DNA of 64,000 nt from Streptomyces rimosus subsp. rimosus. Its GTDB lineage: Bacteria > Actinomycetota > Actinomycetes > Streptomycetales > Streptomycetaceae. Position numbers and translations under genes: made by a program. The notes beneath the pieces were generated by a model, which was not told where the DNA came from, did no database searches, and was given only the letters and a program-made list of their open reading frames with translations. The first letter of the stretch is position 1. Each line of letters opens with the position of its first letter. The stretch spans positions 1 through 64,000 of the forward strand of contig NZ_JOCQ01000035.1 of the NCBI RefSeq assembly GCF_000720725.1. Direction: 5' to 3'. This document shows, one piece after another, positions 1 through 8,441 of this stretch.

Positions 1-47
1 CCCCCCACCCCACCCTCCTCCTGGTCCCGACCGCTCCCCGGGCCCGG

Positions 48-60
48 TAGGCTGGTCACA
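48..60 (+). promoter_or_regulatory. Leaderless promoter of the tRNA methyltransferase gene
   Basis: A -10 hexamer TAGGCT (48-53) lies six bases before the ATG at 60, so transcription should begin at or next to the start codon. No ribosome binding site is visible. No good -35 is seen. The same TAGGCT/TAAGCT arrangement recurs at several other genes in this window. Confidence 0.5.
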
Positions 61-968
61 TGTCCGAACCGACCGGTGCCGCCCGCCGTCGCGGGCCCTT
101 CAAGGTCGGGGACCAGGTCCAGCTCACCGACCCCAAGGGACGCCACTACACGTTCACGCTCGAAGAGGGCAAGAGCTTCCACACCCACAAGGGAGCCTTC
201 CCCCACGACGAGCTGATCGGTGCTCCCGAGGGCAGTGTTGTCCGTACCACCGGGAACGTCGCCTACCTCGCGCTGCGCCCGCTGCTCCCCGACTACGTCC
301 TGTCCATGCCCCGCGGCGCCGCCGTGGTCTACCCCAAGGACGCGGGGCAGATCCTGGCGATGGCCGACATCTTCCCCGGCGCGCGCGTCGTCGAGGCGGG
401 GGTGGGCTCCGGCTCGCTCAGCAGCTTCCTGCTGCGCGCCATCGGCGACCAGGGCATGCTGCACAGCTACGAGCGGCGCGCCGACTTCGCCGAGATCGCC
501 ACGCAGAACGTCGAGCGGTACTTCGGCGGCCCGCACCCGGCGTGGACGCTGACCGTCGGTGATCTCCAGGACAACCTCTCGGACACGGACGTGGACCGGG
601 TCATCCTGGACATGCTCGCCCCCTGGGAGTGCCTGGAGGCCGTCTCCAAGGCGCTCGTCCCGGGCGGCATCCTGTGCGCGTACGTCGCCACGACGACGCA
701 GCTGGCCCGTACGGTCGAGGCCATCCGCGAGCACGGCACCTTCAACGAGCCGTCGGCCTGGGAGACCATGGTCCGCACCTGGCACGTCGAGGGCCTCGCC
801 GTCCGCCCCGACCACCGCATGATCGGCCACACCGGCTTCCTGCTCACCGCCCGCCGCCTCGCGGACGGCGTCGAGCCGCCGCTGCGCCGGCGCCGTCCGG
901 CCAAGGGCGCGTACGGGGAGGACTACACCGGTCCTGGCAGCTCCAGCGGGGGCGCGGAGCGCGGCTGA
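60..968 (+). CDS. trmI: tRNA (adenine-N1)-methyltransferase, TrmI family
   Basis: This 302-residue SAM-dependent enzyme should methylate N1 of adenosine 58 in the tRNA T-loop. The N-terminal ~90 residues match the small TrmI beta domain (GDQVQLTDPKGRHYTF). The Rossmann fold carries SAM motif I VVEAGVGSGSLS (about 110-121), an acidic motif II HSYERRADF, and the DMLAPWE motif near residue 188. Length is close to the usual ~280. In actinobacteria a trmI homologue commonly lies just upstream of the proteasome ATPase gene, as here. The short C-terminal tail rich in Arg, Gly and Ser looks disordered. Confidence 0.93.
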   Translation: MSEPTGAARRRGPFKVGDQVQLTDPKGRHYTFTLEEGKSFHTHKGAFPHDELIGAPEGSVVRTTGNVAYLALRPLLPDYVLSMPRGAAVVYPKDAGQILAMADIFPGARVVEAGVGSGSLSSFLLRAIGDQGMLHSYERRADFAEIATQNVERYFGGPHPAWTLTVGDLQDNLSDTDVDRVILDMLAPWECLEAVSKALVPGGILCAYVATTTQLARTVEAIREHGTFNEPSAWETMVRTWHVEGLAVRPDHRMIGHTGFLLTARRLADGVEPPLRRRRPAKGAYGEDYTGPGSSSGGAERG

Positions 969-998
969 CGCGCCCCGACCGCACCACTCGAACCATCC

Positions 999-1044
999 GG
1001 CGCCGCCGACGAGTTCCCGCCCCACGGGAACCGCCGGCGGCGCC
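999..1044 (+). terminator. Compound hairpin terminator after trmI
   Basis: Outer arms GGCGCCGCCG (999-1008) and CGGCGGCGCC (1035-1044) pair perfectly. An inner GTTCCCG/CGGGAAC stem (1013-1019, 1025-1031) sits inside them. GCTT follows but there is no long U tract, which is common in Streptomyces. Confidence 0.6.
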
Positions 1045-1152
1045 GCTTCGTTCAGGGGACGGAAGCCCCGCCCGGGTGTTCCCCGGCGGCCCGCCCTGTG
1101 GAACGATGCTGGGCACTCCCACCGCCACAGCTCTTCACAGGAGTTACCCCGC

Positions 1153-1734
1153 GTGCAGCCCACGGCAGGCCACGACCTTCCGCACACCCGCACCCGCGCC
1201 CTGCACTGGCTCGCCACCGCCGCCGCTCTCGCGGCGGCCGTCGCAACAGCCTCCTTCGTCCAGCCCCCCGACGCCACGGCCACCGCCGCCGCGCCCGGCG
1301 CCCGCGCGGCCGCGGGACCGGCTCCCGATCCGCGTGCCGCCAGGTACCCGGTCGACTGCGGCCCCAACCGCCTCGACGTGGTCGAGAGCGCCACCGGCGA
1401 CCTCGACGGCGACGGCAGCCCCGAGACCGTCGCCGTGGTCCGCTGCCACACCGAGACGGGCACCCCGCCCAGCGGCGTGTACGTCCTCGCCCGCCCCGCG
1501 GCGGGCAAGGGCGCCCCGCGGGTCGCCGCGACCCTCCTCTCGCCCGCGCAGCAGCGCAGCGTCGAGGGCTTCGCCGTACGCGGCGGTGTGATCGACGCAA
1601 CCCTGCTGGGCTACTCCACGACCGATGTGCCGCGCTGCTGCCCGGACGTACGAGCACGGACCAAGTGGCAATGGAAAGGCGGGAAGTTCGTCCAGAGCGA
1701 ACTCCCCGCCTCCTCCGACACTGCCGGTGTGTGA
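1153..1734 (+). CDS. Secreted protein of unknown function with an FG-GAP-like DGDG segment
   Basis: A 193-residue protein starting with GTG, preceded by AGGAG at 1139-1143. Residues about 16-45 form an Ala-rich hydrophobic segment that looks like a signal peptide, although the leading stretch with several His and Arg is slightly unusual. The mature part contains DLDGDGSPETVAVV, resembling calcium-binding FG-GAP/VCBS repeats, and four Cys residues (PVDCGPN, VRCHTE and a C-C pair in PRCCPD), which fits an exported disulfide protein. I do not recognise a characterised family. It converges with the ferredoxin gene, with only 15 bases between stops. Confidence 0.7.
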   Translation: MQPTAGHDLPHTRTRALHWLATAAALAAAVATASFVQPPDATATAAAPGARAAAGPAPDPRAARYPVDCGPNRLDVVESATGDLDGDGSPETVAVVRCHTETGTPPSGVYVLARPAAGKGAPRVAATLLSPAQQRSVEGFAVRGGVIDATLLGYSTTDVPRCCPDVRARTKWQWKGGKFVQSELPASSDTAGV

Positions 1735-1749
1735 TCCGTCACACTGTGT

Positions 1750-2037
1750 CTACTCCGCGTCCGGTCCGTAGACCTCCACCCGGTCCTTGACCCGGCGTAC
1801 GTGGATGCAGTCGCCCGGACACTCCTTCGCGGAGTCCCGTACGTCATTGAGCAGCGGCAGGGGGACGGGGGTGGTGGCCCCCTTCTCCTGGAGCAGTTCG
1901 TCGTCGGCGCTCTTCACATAGGCCAGACCGTCGATGTCGAGTTCGAAGACCTCCGGCGCGTACTGCGCACAGATGCCGTCGCCGGTGCAGAGGTCCTGGT
2001 CGATCCAGACCTCCAGTGCTTCGTCCTGCGCGGTCAT
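1750..2037 (-). CDS. Ferredoxin, actinobacterial 3Fe-4S/4Fe-4S type
   Basis: A 95-residue acidic electron carrier. The N-terminal cluster motif is CTGDGIC followed by AQYAPEVF, and the C-terminal motif is ECPGDCI. The C-x5-C plus CP pattern resembles the single-cluster 3Fe-4S ferredoxins that serve cytochromes P450, but the extra Cys in CPGDC, where these proteins usually have Ala, could supply a fourth ligand. RBS AGGAACGG precedes the ATG on the minus strand. A ferredoxin next to arc is common in Streptomyces. The redox partner is not encoded nearby. Confidence 0.88.
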   Translation of the reverse strand: MTAQDEALEVWIDQDLCTGDGICAQYAPEVFELDIDGLAYVKSADDELLQEKGATTPVPLPLLNDVRDSAKECPGDCIHVRRVKDRVEVYGPDAE

Positions 2038-2278
2038 CTCGCCTGCCGTTCCTGCGTACGTGAATCAAATGGGGCCCACCCTGACGGGTGTTGACCGTCT
2101 CGACGATACAACCGTCCGCTTTCTGATGTTGTTGGGTGGGTATCCCCCTGAGGTGAGGACGTGCGCAAGGGTGAAGATCGGACACGCCCCGACAGTCTTT
2201 TCGATCTAGGGGTTTCAACCTGCACCGGCCCAGGTAGGGTCAGGAAGCGTCCAGCTCCCCTTGGAGGAGGTGAGGACC

Positions 2279-4045
2279 GTGGCAGCCCACGACGACGACA
2301 TCAACCGCGGCATCCGGCCGGGGCGGGGGTCTGACGACCCTGCCGGCCAGGTTGCCTATCTCGAGCAGGAGATCGCCGTCCTGCGACGCAAGCTCGCCGA
2401 CTCTCCGCGTCACACGAGGATTCTCGAAGAGCGGATCGTCGAGCTGCAGACCAACCTGGCCGGCGTTTCGGCACAGAACGAGCGACTCGCCAACACGCTG
2501 CGCGAGGCGCGCGACCAGATCGTCGCCCTCAAGGAGGAGGTCGACCGGCTCGCACAGCCGCCGGCCGGCTTCGGCGTCTTCCTGCAGGCGAACGAGGACG
2601 GCACGGCCGACATCTTCACCGGAGGCCGAAAACTCCGCGTGAACGTCAGCCCGAGCGTCGACCTCGACGAGCTCCGGCGTGGCCAGGAGGTCATGCTCAA
2701 CGAGGCGCTCAACGTGGTCGAGGCCATGGAGTACGAGAACGCCGGGGACATCGTCACCCTCAAGGAGATCCTGGAGGACGGCGAGCGCGCCCTGGTGATC
2801 GGGCACACCGACGAGGAGCGGGTGGTGAGGCTCGCCGAGCCGCTGCTGGACATCACCATCCGCCCCGGCGACGCCCTGCTCCTGGAACCGCGCTCCGGCT
2901 ACGTCTACGAGGTCATCCCCAAGAGCGAGGTCGAAGAGCTCGTCCTCGAAGAGGTCCCGGACATCGACTACACGAAGATCGGCGGTCTGGGCGGCCAGAT
3001 CGAACTGATCCGCGACGCGGTCGAGCTCCCGTACCTCTACCCGGACCTCTTCAAGGAGCACGAACTGCGCCCGCCCAAGGGCGTGTTGCTCTACGGGCCG
3101 CCCGGCTGCGGCAAGACGCTGATCGCCAAGGCGGTCGCCAACTCGCTCGCCAAGAAGGTCGCCGAGGTGACCGGCAAGCCCGCGGGGAAGAGCTTCTTCC
3201 TCAACATCAAGGGCCCCGAGCTGCTGAACAAGTACGTCGGCGAGACCGAGCGGCATATCCGCCTGGTCTTCCAGCGGGCCCGGGAGAAGGCGAGCGAGGG
3301 CACCCCCGTCATCGTCTTCTTCGACGAGATGGACTCCCTCTTCCGCACCCGCGGGTCCGGGGTCAGCTCGGACGTGGAGAACACCATCGTCCCGCAGCTG
3401 CTCTCCGAGATCGACGGTGTGGAGGGCCTGGAGAACGTCATCGTCATCGGCGCCTCCAACCGCGAGGACATGATCGACCCGGCGATCCTGCGCCCCGGCC
3501 GGCTGGACGTCAAGATCAAGATCGAGCGTCCGGACGCCGAGGCCGCCAAGGACATCTTCTCGAAGTACCTCACCGAGCGCCTGCCGCTGCACGCCGACGA
3601 CCTCGGCGAGCACGGCGGAGTCCGGTCGGCCGCGGTCAGCGCGATGATCCAGTCGGTCGTCGAGCAGATGTACGCGGAGTCCGAGGAGAACCGCTTCCTG
3701 GAGGTCACCTATGCCAACGGTGACAAGGAAGTTCTCTATTTCAAGGACTTCAACTCCGGCGCAATGATCGAGAACATCGTCGGCCGCGCCAAGAAGATGG
3801 CCATCAAGGCATTCCTCGAACACAACCAGAAGGGTCTGCGCGTCTCCCACCTGCTCCAGGCATGCGTGGACGAGTTCAAGGAGAACGAGGACCTGCCCAA
3901 CACCACCAACCCGGACGACTGGGCCCGCATCTCCGGCAAGAAGGGCGAGCGGATCGTCTACATCCGCACCCTGGTCACCGGCAAGCAGGGCGCGGACACC
4001 GGCCGCTCCATCGACACGGTGGCGAATACCGGCCAATACCTGTAA
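2279..4045 (+). CDS. arc: Proteasome-associated AAA+ ATPase ARC/Mpa
   Basis: ARC recognises pupylated proteins, unfolds them and feeds them to the 20S core. I place the start at GTG 2279, behind GGAGGAGGTGA (2263-2273); this gives 588 residues, the normal ARC length, whereas an upstream TTG at 2261 lies within that RBS. Visible parts in order are a coiled coil (about 15-75) that binds Pup, two OB-like domains (about 90-230), Walker A GPPGCGKT, Walker B IVFFDEMDSLF, and an arginine-finger region SNREDMIDPAILRPGRLD. The C-terminus is GQYL, the motif that docks into the proteasome alpha ring. A TAGGGT element at 2235-2240 may be its -10. Confidence 0.97.
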   Translation: MAAHDDDINRGIRPGRGSDDPAGQVAYLEQEIAVLRRKLADSPRHTRILEERIVELQTNLAGVSAQNERLANTLREARDQIVALKEEVDRLAQPPAGFGVFLQANEDGTADIFTGGRKLRVNVSPSVDLDELRRGQEVMLNEALNVVEAMEYENAGDIVTLKEILEDGERALVIGHTDEERVVRLAEPLLDITIRPGDALLLEPRSGYVYEVIPKSEVEELVLEEVPDIDYTKIGGLGGQIELIRDAVELPYLYPDLFKEHELRPPKGVLLYGPPGCGKTLIAKAVANSLAKKVAEVTGKPAGKSFFLNIKGPELLNKYVGETERHIRLVFQRAREKASEGTPVIVFFDEMDSLFRTRGSGVSSDVENTIVPQLLSEIDGVEGLENVIVIGASNREDMIDPAILRPGRLDVKIKIERPDAEAAKDIFSKYLTERLPLHADDLGEHGGVRSAAVSAMIQSVVEQMYAESEENRFLEVTYANGDKEVLYFKDFNSGAMIENIVGRAKKMAIKAFLEHNQKGLRVSHLLQACVDEFKENEDLPNTTNPDDWARISGKKGERIVYIRTLVTGKQGADTGRSIDTVANTGQYL

Positions 4046-4054
4046 CACCGCCGA

Positions 4055-4099
4055 CCGGCTGCGGATGTCCTGCACGGGGCGTCCGCAGCCGGACGCTTT
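4055..4099 (+). terminator. Intrinsic terminator after arc
   Basis: Perfect 11-bp arms CCGGCTGCGGA (4055-4065) and TCCGCAGCCGG (4082-4092) are followed by ACGCTTTT. This separates arc from dop, which must then have its own promoter; TAGGCT at 4202-4207 is a candidate -10. Confidence 0.75.
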
Positions 4100-4321
4100 T
4101 CCGGGGCTACGGGGGTGATCCCCCGGAACGCGGTGACCCGCAGGTAAAAACCGGACTGGAGCAATGACTGTAATGATCTCCCCACCGCCGCAAAGGCGTT
4201 CTAGGCTCTTCGGTACCGCCGCGTCGCGCACTGCGGAAGCGGGGGCCGCACACGGACCGGAAGCGCAGCGGTACTTGAGCGCCGACCCCATCCGGGGGCG
4301 CCGCCGGGCAAGGAGGGCCGC

Positions 4322-5833
4322 ATGACCGTACGGCGAGTAATGGGAATCGAGACGGAGTACGGGATCTCCGTCCCCGGCCACCCGAACGCCAATGCCATGC
4401 TCACCTCGTCCCAGGTCGTCAACGCCTACGCGGCAGCGATGCACCGGGCGCGACGCGCCCGCTGGGACTTCGAGGAGGAGAACCCGCTGCGGGACGCCCG
4501 AGGCTTCGACCTCGCCCGCGAGAACGCCGACGCCAGCCAGCTCACCGACGAGGACATCGGGCTGGCCAACGTGATCCTCACCAACGGGGCACGCCTGTAC
4601 GTCGACCACGCGCATCCGGAGTACAGCTCGCCGGAGGTCACCAACCCGCGCGACGCGGTGCTCTGGGACAAGGCCGGCGAGCGCATCATGGCCGAGGCCG
4701 CCGAGCGCGCGGCCCAGGTCCCCGGCGCCCAGCCCATCCACCTGTACAAGAACAACACCGACAACAAGGGCGCCTCCTACGGCACGCACGAGAACTACCT
4801 GATGAAGCGGGAGACGCCGTTCTCCGACATCGTGCGCCACCTGACGCCCTTCTTCGTCTCCCGCCAGGTCTTCGCCGGGGCCGGCCGCGTCGGCATCGGC
4901 CAGGACGGCCACGAGCACGGCTTCCAGATCAGCCAGCGCGCCGACTACTTCGAGGTCGAGGTCGGCCTGGAGACCACGCTCAAGCGCCCCATCATCAACA
5001 CCCGCGACGAGCCGCACTCGGACGCGGAGAAGTACCGCCGGCTGCACGTGATCATCGGGGACGCGAACCTCTCCGAGATCTCCACCTACCTCAAGCTGGG
5101 CACCACCGCGCTGGTCCTGTCCATGATCGAGGACGGCTTCATCGCCGTGGACCTCGCCGTCGACCAGCCGGTACGCACCCTCCACCAGGTTTCCCACGAC
5201 CCGACGCTGCGCCACCTGATCACGCTGCGCAGCGGCCGGACGCTGACCGCCGTACAACTCCAGATGGAGTACTTCGAGCTGGCGCGCAAGTACGTGGAGG
5301 ACCGGCTCGGCGCGGACGCCGACGAGCAGACCAAGGACGTCCTGGCCCGCTGGGAGGACGTGCTGGGGCGCCTGGAGCACGACCCGATGAGCCTGTCCGG
5401 CGAGCTGGACTGGGTGGCCAAGCGGGAGCTGATGGAGGGCTACCGGCGCCGGGACGGCGTCGACTGGGACGCGGCCCGGCTGCACCTGGTCGACCTGCAG
5501 TACGCCGACGTACGGGCCGACAAGGGCCTCTACAACCGGCTGGCGGCCCGCGGCAAGATGAAGCGGCTGCTGACCGACGACGAGGTCGCGCGGGCGGTGC
5601 AGGCGCCCCCGGAGGACACCAGGGCGTACTTCCGCGGCCGCTGCCTGGAGCAGTACGCGGACGACGTGGCGGCGGCCTCCTGGGACTCGGTGATCTTCGA
5701 CCTGCCGGGCCGTGACTCTCTGCAACGGGTACCGACGCTGGAACCGCTGCGCGGCACCCGTAACCACGTCAAGGAGCTGCTCGACCGGTGCCGTACGGCC
5801 GAGGACCTGGTGCGGGTCCTTTCCGGAGGGTGA
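4322..5833 (+). CDS. dop: Pup deamidase/depupylase Dop
   Basis: Dop converts the C-terminal Gln of Pup to Glu so that PafA can use it, and it also removes Pup from substrates. The 503-residue protein has the carboxylate-amine ligase fold shared with PafA. It shows GIETEYGI (8-15), an insert corresponding to the Dop-loop (about 42-80), and RLYVDHAHPEYSSPE with the catalytic Asp at residue 95. AAGGAGG (4310-4316) fixes the ATG start. It lies between arc and pup. Since this Pup ends in Gln, Dop is required for pupylation here. Confidence 0.97.
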   Translation: MTVRRVMGIETEYGISVPGHPNANAMLTSSQVVNAYAAAMHRARRARWDFEEENPLRDARGFDLARENADASQLTDEDIGLANVILTNGARLYVDHAHPEYSSPEVTNPRDAVLWDKAGERIMAEAAERAAQVPGAQPIHLYKNNTDNKGASYGTHENYLMKRETPFSDIVRHLTPFFVSRQVFAGAGRVGIGQDGHEHGFQISQRADYFEVEVGLETTLKRPIINTRDEPHSDAEKYRRLHVIIGDANLSEISTYLKLGTTALVLSMIEDGFIAVDLAVDQPVRTLHQVSHDPTLRHLITLRSGRTLTAVQLQMEYFELARKYVEDRLGADADEQTKDVLARWEDVLGRLEHDPMSLSGELDWVAKRELMEGYRRRDGVDWDAARLHLVDLQYADVRADKGLYNRLAARGKMKRLLTDDEVARAVQAPPEDTRAYFRGRCLEQYADDVAAASWDSVIFDLPGRDSLQRVPTLEPLRGTRNHVKELLDRCRTAEDLVRVLSGG

Positions 5834-5951
5834 CCGGGCGTCCGATCGGGCACCTGATCCGGGGCTAAAGGTTGCCCTGGCGGGAATCATCGGGGTGTCT
5901 CCCGGACGTTGCACCAAGAACGGCGAAGAACGATGAAGAGCACAGCCGATG

Positions 5952-5975
5952 TCAGACCTTGCTTGTAGGGTCTGA
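5952..5975 (+). promoter_or_regulatory. Inverted repeat over the likely pup promoter
   Basis: TCAGACC (5952-5958) and GGTCTGA (5969-5975) form a perfect 7-bp inverted repeat with a 10-base spacer. A TAGGGT -10-like hexamer (5966-5971) overlaps the right arm, about 50 bases before the pup ATG. This is a candidate operator; the cognate regulator is unknown. Confidence 0.4.
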
Positions 5976-6021
5976 TCTTGACAGTCACATCGAGCGGGGC
6001 GAACCGAGCGGGGTGAGGGAC

Positions 6022-6240
6022 ATGGCGACCAAGGACACCGGCGGCGGACAGCAGAAGGCGACGCGTTCGACCGAAGAGGTCGAGGAGCAGTCGCAGGACG
6101 CGCAGGCCGCGGACGATCTCAAGGAACGGCAGGAAAAGCTGTCGGACGACGTCGACTCCGTCCTGGACGAGATCGACGACGTGCTGGAGGAGAACGCCGA
6201 GGACTTCGTGCGGAGCTTCGTGCAAAAGGGCGGGCAGTAA
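6022..6240 (+). CDS. pup: Prokaryotic ubiquitin-like protein Pup
   Basis: A 72-residue, acidic, largely disordered protein modifier that PafA attaches to substrate lysines. The ATG at 6022 follows GTGAGGGAC; upstream in-frame codons lack an RBS. Residues about 35-62 (DDLKERQEKLSDDVDSVLDE and onward) form the amphipathic helix that pairs with the ARC coiled coil. The C-terminus is FVQKGGQ, so the Gln must be deamidated by Dop before ligation. It sits between dop and the proteasome subunit genes. Confidence 0.97.
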   Translation: MATKDTGGGQQKATRSTEEVEEQSQDAQAADDLKERQEKLSDDVDSVLDEIDDVLEENAEDFVRSFVQKGGQ

Positions 6241-6507
6241 GAGGCGTGTCGGTTTCCGTCGGCGGTGGGTGCGGTACCCGCGGGCGCGGTGGCACACCGG
6301 CCGCGCCCGCCCCGTACGGGAACCGGCCCGACGGGTTCCGATCCCGGCTCCGGGAGCGTGCGGCCGCGCAGGCCGCCGCGCGCTCCCGGCGCCGTTCGAG
6401 CGCGCTCGGCGAGCGCGTGCGCACAGGCCGTGCCGGGCGCGGGCCGCACGCGCGGGGGAGCCGGGGCGAGGGGCTGCCGCAGCCGCCGTCCCGTCCGTTC
6501 CCGCGTG
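6241..6507 (+). other. Very GC-rich spacer with no recognisable gene
   Basis: In relatives as I recall them, this position between pup and prcB holds the 5' part of an endonuclease VII-like gene. Reading all three forward frames I see no CxxC zinc-binding motifs and no family-like sequence until 6508, so the N-terminal half appears lost or scrambled. Confidence 0.5.
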
Positions 6508-6688
6508 CATGTGGATCACCGCCCCAGGACAGGTAAGGTCCGGGACGTACTGTGCTTCAGCTGCAACGCAGCGCTGGGCCAATTCAAGGATCGGCCGGAC
6601 GTCTTGGGGCGGGCGGCCGATATATCCGGAAGGAAACGTGTGGAAGCCAACACTCGTAGCACCGGGCGTCTACCAGCTGCCTTCCTGA
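6508..6688 (+). pseudogene. Remnant of an endonuclease VII (HNH-like) gene, truncated and frameshifted
   Basis: Frame 1 from 6508 reads HVDHRPRTGKVRDVLCFSCN then AALGQFKDRPDVLGRAAD, the C-terminal signature of recombination endonuclease VII. The usual VDHCH is damaged to VDHRP. At about 6619-6625 (GATATAT) the reading must shift by one base to continue as YPEGNVWKPTLVAPGVYQLPS, ending at the TGA at 6686-6688. The tail overlaps the start of prcB by 49 bases, as the intact gene does in relatives from memory, and its PEGN codons contain the prcB ribosome binding site. That overlap may explain why this end is preserved. Loss of the metal-binding N-terminus and the frameshift argue that it is not functional. 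Confidence 0.75.
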
Positions 6689-7485
6689 CGCCCGGGTCCT
6701 CGTCGTTCATGGACTTCCTCGGGGAGCACTCGCCGGAGCTGCTGCCGGGCCGCCGGCCGCCGCTGCCCGTGCAGGGCGCCGTCGAGGCGCCGCACGGCAC
6801 GACGATCGTGGCGGCGTCCTTCCCCGGCGGCGCGGTGCTCGCCGGTGACCGCCGCGCGACGATGGGCAACGTCATCGCGCAGCGCGACATCGAGAAGGTC
6901 TTCCCGGCCGACGAGTACTCGGCCGTCGGCATCGCCGGCACGGCCGGTCTCGCCGTCGAGATGGTCAAGCTCTTCCAGTTGGAGCTGGAGCACTTCGAGA
7001 AGGTCGAGGGCGCCCAACTCTCCCTGGAGGGCAAGGCGAACCGCCTGTCGACGATGATCCGCAGCAACCTCGGGATGGCCATGCAGGGCCTGGCCGTGGT
7101 GCCGCTGTTCGCCGGCTGGGACGTGGACCGCGAGAAGGGCCGCATCTTCACGTACGACGTGACCGGCGGGCGCTCGGAGGAGCACGGCTTCGCGGCGACG
7201 GGCTCCGGCTCGCTCTTCGCGCGCGGCGCCCTCAAGAAGCTCTACCGCGACGACCTCACGGAGAACCAGGCCGCCACGGCCGTCGTCCAGGCGCTGTACG
7301 ACGCCGCCGACGACGACTCGGCGACCGGCGGCCCCGACCTGGCGCGCCGGATCTACCCGATCGTCACGGTCATCACCGAAGAGGGCTTCAAGCGGTACAC
7401 CGAGGCCGAGGTGTCGGAGATCGCCCGCGCCATCCACGAGCGGCGGCTCGACGAGCCCGACGGCCCGCGCGCCGCGCTGCTCTGA
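6640..7485 (+). CDS. prcB: 20S proteasome beta subunit precursor
   Basis: PrcB carries the proteolytic active site of the 20S core. I use GTG 6640, preceded by GGAAGGAAAC, because MEANTRSTGRLPAAFLTPGS is the family start and gives the usual 281 residues; the longer ORF upstream is out of place. A 53-residue propeptide ends at HG, and autocleavage exposes Thr54 of TTIVAASFPGG. Lys and Asp of the active site lie in LAGDRRATMGN downstream. The start overlaps the endonuclease VII remnant. prcA follows after 64 bases, so the two are probably cotranscribed. Confidence 0.97.
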   Translation: MEANTRSTGRLPAAFLTPGSSSFMDFLGEHSPELLPGRRPPLPVQGAVEAPHGTTIVAASFPGGAVLAGDRRATMGNVIAQRDIEKVFPADEYSAVGIAGTAGLAVEMVKLFQLELEHFEKVEGAQLSLEGKANRLSTMIRSNLGMAMQGLAVVPLFAGWDVDREKGRIFTYDVTGGRSEEHGFAATGSGSLFARGALKKLYRDDLTENQAATAVVQALYDAADDDSATGGPDLARRIYPIVTVITEEGFKRYTEAEVSEIARAIHERRLDEPDGPRAALL

Positions 7486-7549
7486 GGACGGGAAGTCCGC
7501 CATGCATGCGCCACTGAGAGAGTCATTGACAGAAAGGGACGGATAGCCG

Positions 7550-8350
7550 GTGTCGACGCCGTTCTATGTCTCACCCCAGCAGGCCATGGCCGACCGTGCC
7601 GAGTACGCCCGCAAGGGCATCGCGCGCGGCCGCAGCGTCGTGGTGCTGCAGTACGCCGACGGCGTGGTCTTCGTCGCCGAGAACCCGTCCCGCGCCCTGC
7701 ACAAGGTCAGCGAGATCTACGACCGGATCGCCTTCGCGGCGGTCGGCAAGTACAACGAGTTCGAGAACCTGCGCATCGGCGGCGTGCGCTACGCCGACCT
7801 GCGCGGCTATACCTACGACCGCGCGGACGTGACCGCGCGCGGCCTGGCCAATGTCTACGCCCAGACCCTCGGCACGATCTTCTCCAGCGCCGCCGAGAAG
7901 CCGTACGAGGTCGAGCTGATCGTCGCGGAGGTGGGCAACGCCCCCGAGGACGACCAGATCTACCGCCTGCCGCACGACGGATCGATCGTCGACGAGCACG
8001 GTTCGGTCGCGGTCGGCGGCAACGCCGATCAGATCAGCAGCTACCTCGATCAGCGGCACCGCGACGGCATGACGCTGGGCGAGGCGCTGAAGCTGGCCGT
8101 CGAGTCGCTCTCGCGCGACAACAACGGCGGTGAACGCACCCTGACCGCCGAGCAGTTGGAGGTCGCCACCCTCGACCGTACGCGCCCGCAGCAGCGCAAG
8201 TTCAAGCGCATCCTGGGCCGTCAGCTCTCCCGGCTGCTGGAGGAGAACGGCGCCGCGGTGTCGGCGGAGGGCGCGGCCGACGAGTCGGCGGACTCCGCGG
8301 ACTCCGAGGGCACGTCCGGCTCCGAGGGCGGCTCGGACTCCGGTTCGTAA
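7550..8350 (+). CDS. prcA: 20S proteasome alpha subunit
   Basis: This 266-residue subunit forms the gated outer rings of the 20S proteasome and receives ARC. The N-terminus MSTPFYVSPQQAMADRAEYA carries the gate residues and helix H0 entry. The central part (ARGRSVVVLQYADGVVFVAE) matches the alpha fold, and there is no processed Thr. The C-terminal ~35 residues are a Ser/Asp/Glu/Gly-rich acidic tail typical of Streptomyces PrcA. GTG start at 7550. Confidence 0.96.
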   Translation: MSTPFYVSPQQAMADRAEYARKGIARGRSVVVLQYADGVVFVAENPSRALHKVSEIYDRIAFAAVGKYNEFENLRIGGVRYADLRGYTYDRADVTARGLANVYAQTLGTIFSSAAEKPYEVELIVAEVGNAPEDDQIYRLPHDGSIVDEHGSVAVGGNADQISSYLDQRHRDGMTLGEALKLAVESLSRDNNGGERTLTAEQLEVATLDRTRPQQRKFKRILGRQLSRLLEENGAAVSAEGAADESADSADSEGTSGSEGGSDSGS

Positions 8351-8371
8351 CCAGGCGGACGCGGGCACCTA

Positions 8372-8406
8372 CGCGCCCCGGCGGGTGGACAACCTGCCGG
8401 GGCGCG
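8372..8406. terminator. Bidirectional hairpin between prcA and the LacI gene
   Basis: A 15-bp stem (8372-8386 with 8392-8406, one G-T wobble) closes the loop GGACA. It lies between convergent genes and can end transcription from both sides. Confidence 0.7.
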
Positions 8407-8441
8407 CCGCGTTGTACGGGGGCCGGGCAGGGCCCGTACCG

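Noticed and set aside
2240..5917. 1225-residue minus-strand ORF opposite arc and dop
   Set aside because: It is the antisense shadow of two certain genes, produced by high third-position GC; its sequence is Val/Gly/Leu/Arg-rich and shows no family motif. The same holds for long antisense ORFs at 12386-16171, 18765-20651, 53573-57595 and 60725-63367.
5978..5983. TTGACA as -35 of a pup promoter
   Set aside because: No TANNNT-like -10 occurs 16-19 bases downstream; the upstream TAGGGT element fits better.
6265..6639. 375-base N-terminal extension of prcB
   Set aside because: The family start and RBS at 6640 give the normal 281 residues and 53-residue propeptide. The upstream part is the endonuclease VII remnant and a GC-rich spacer.
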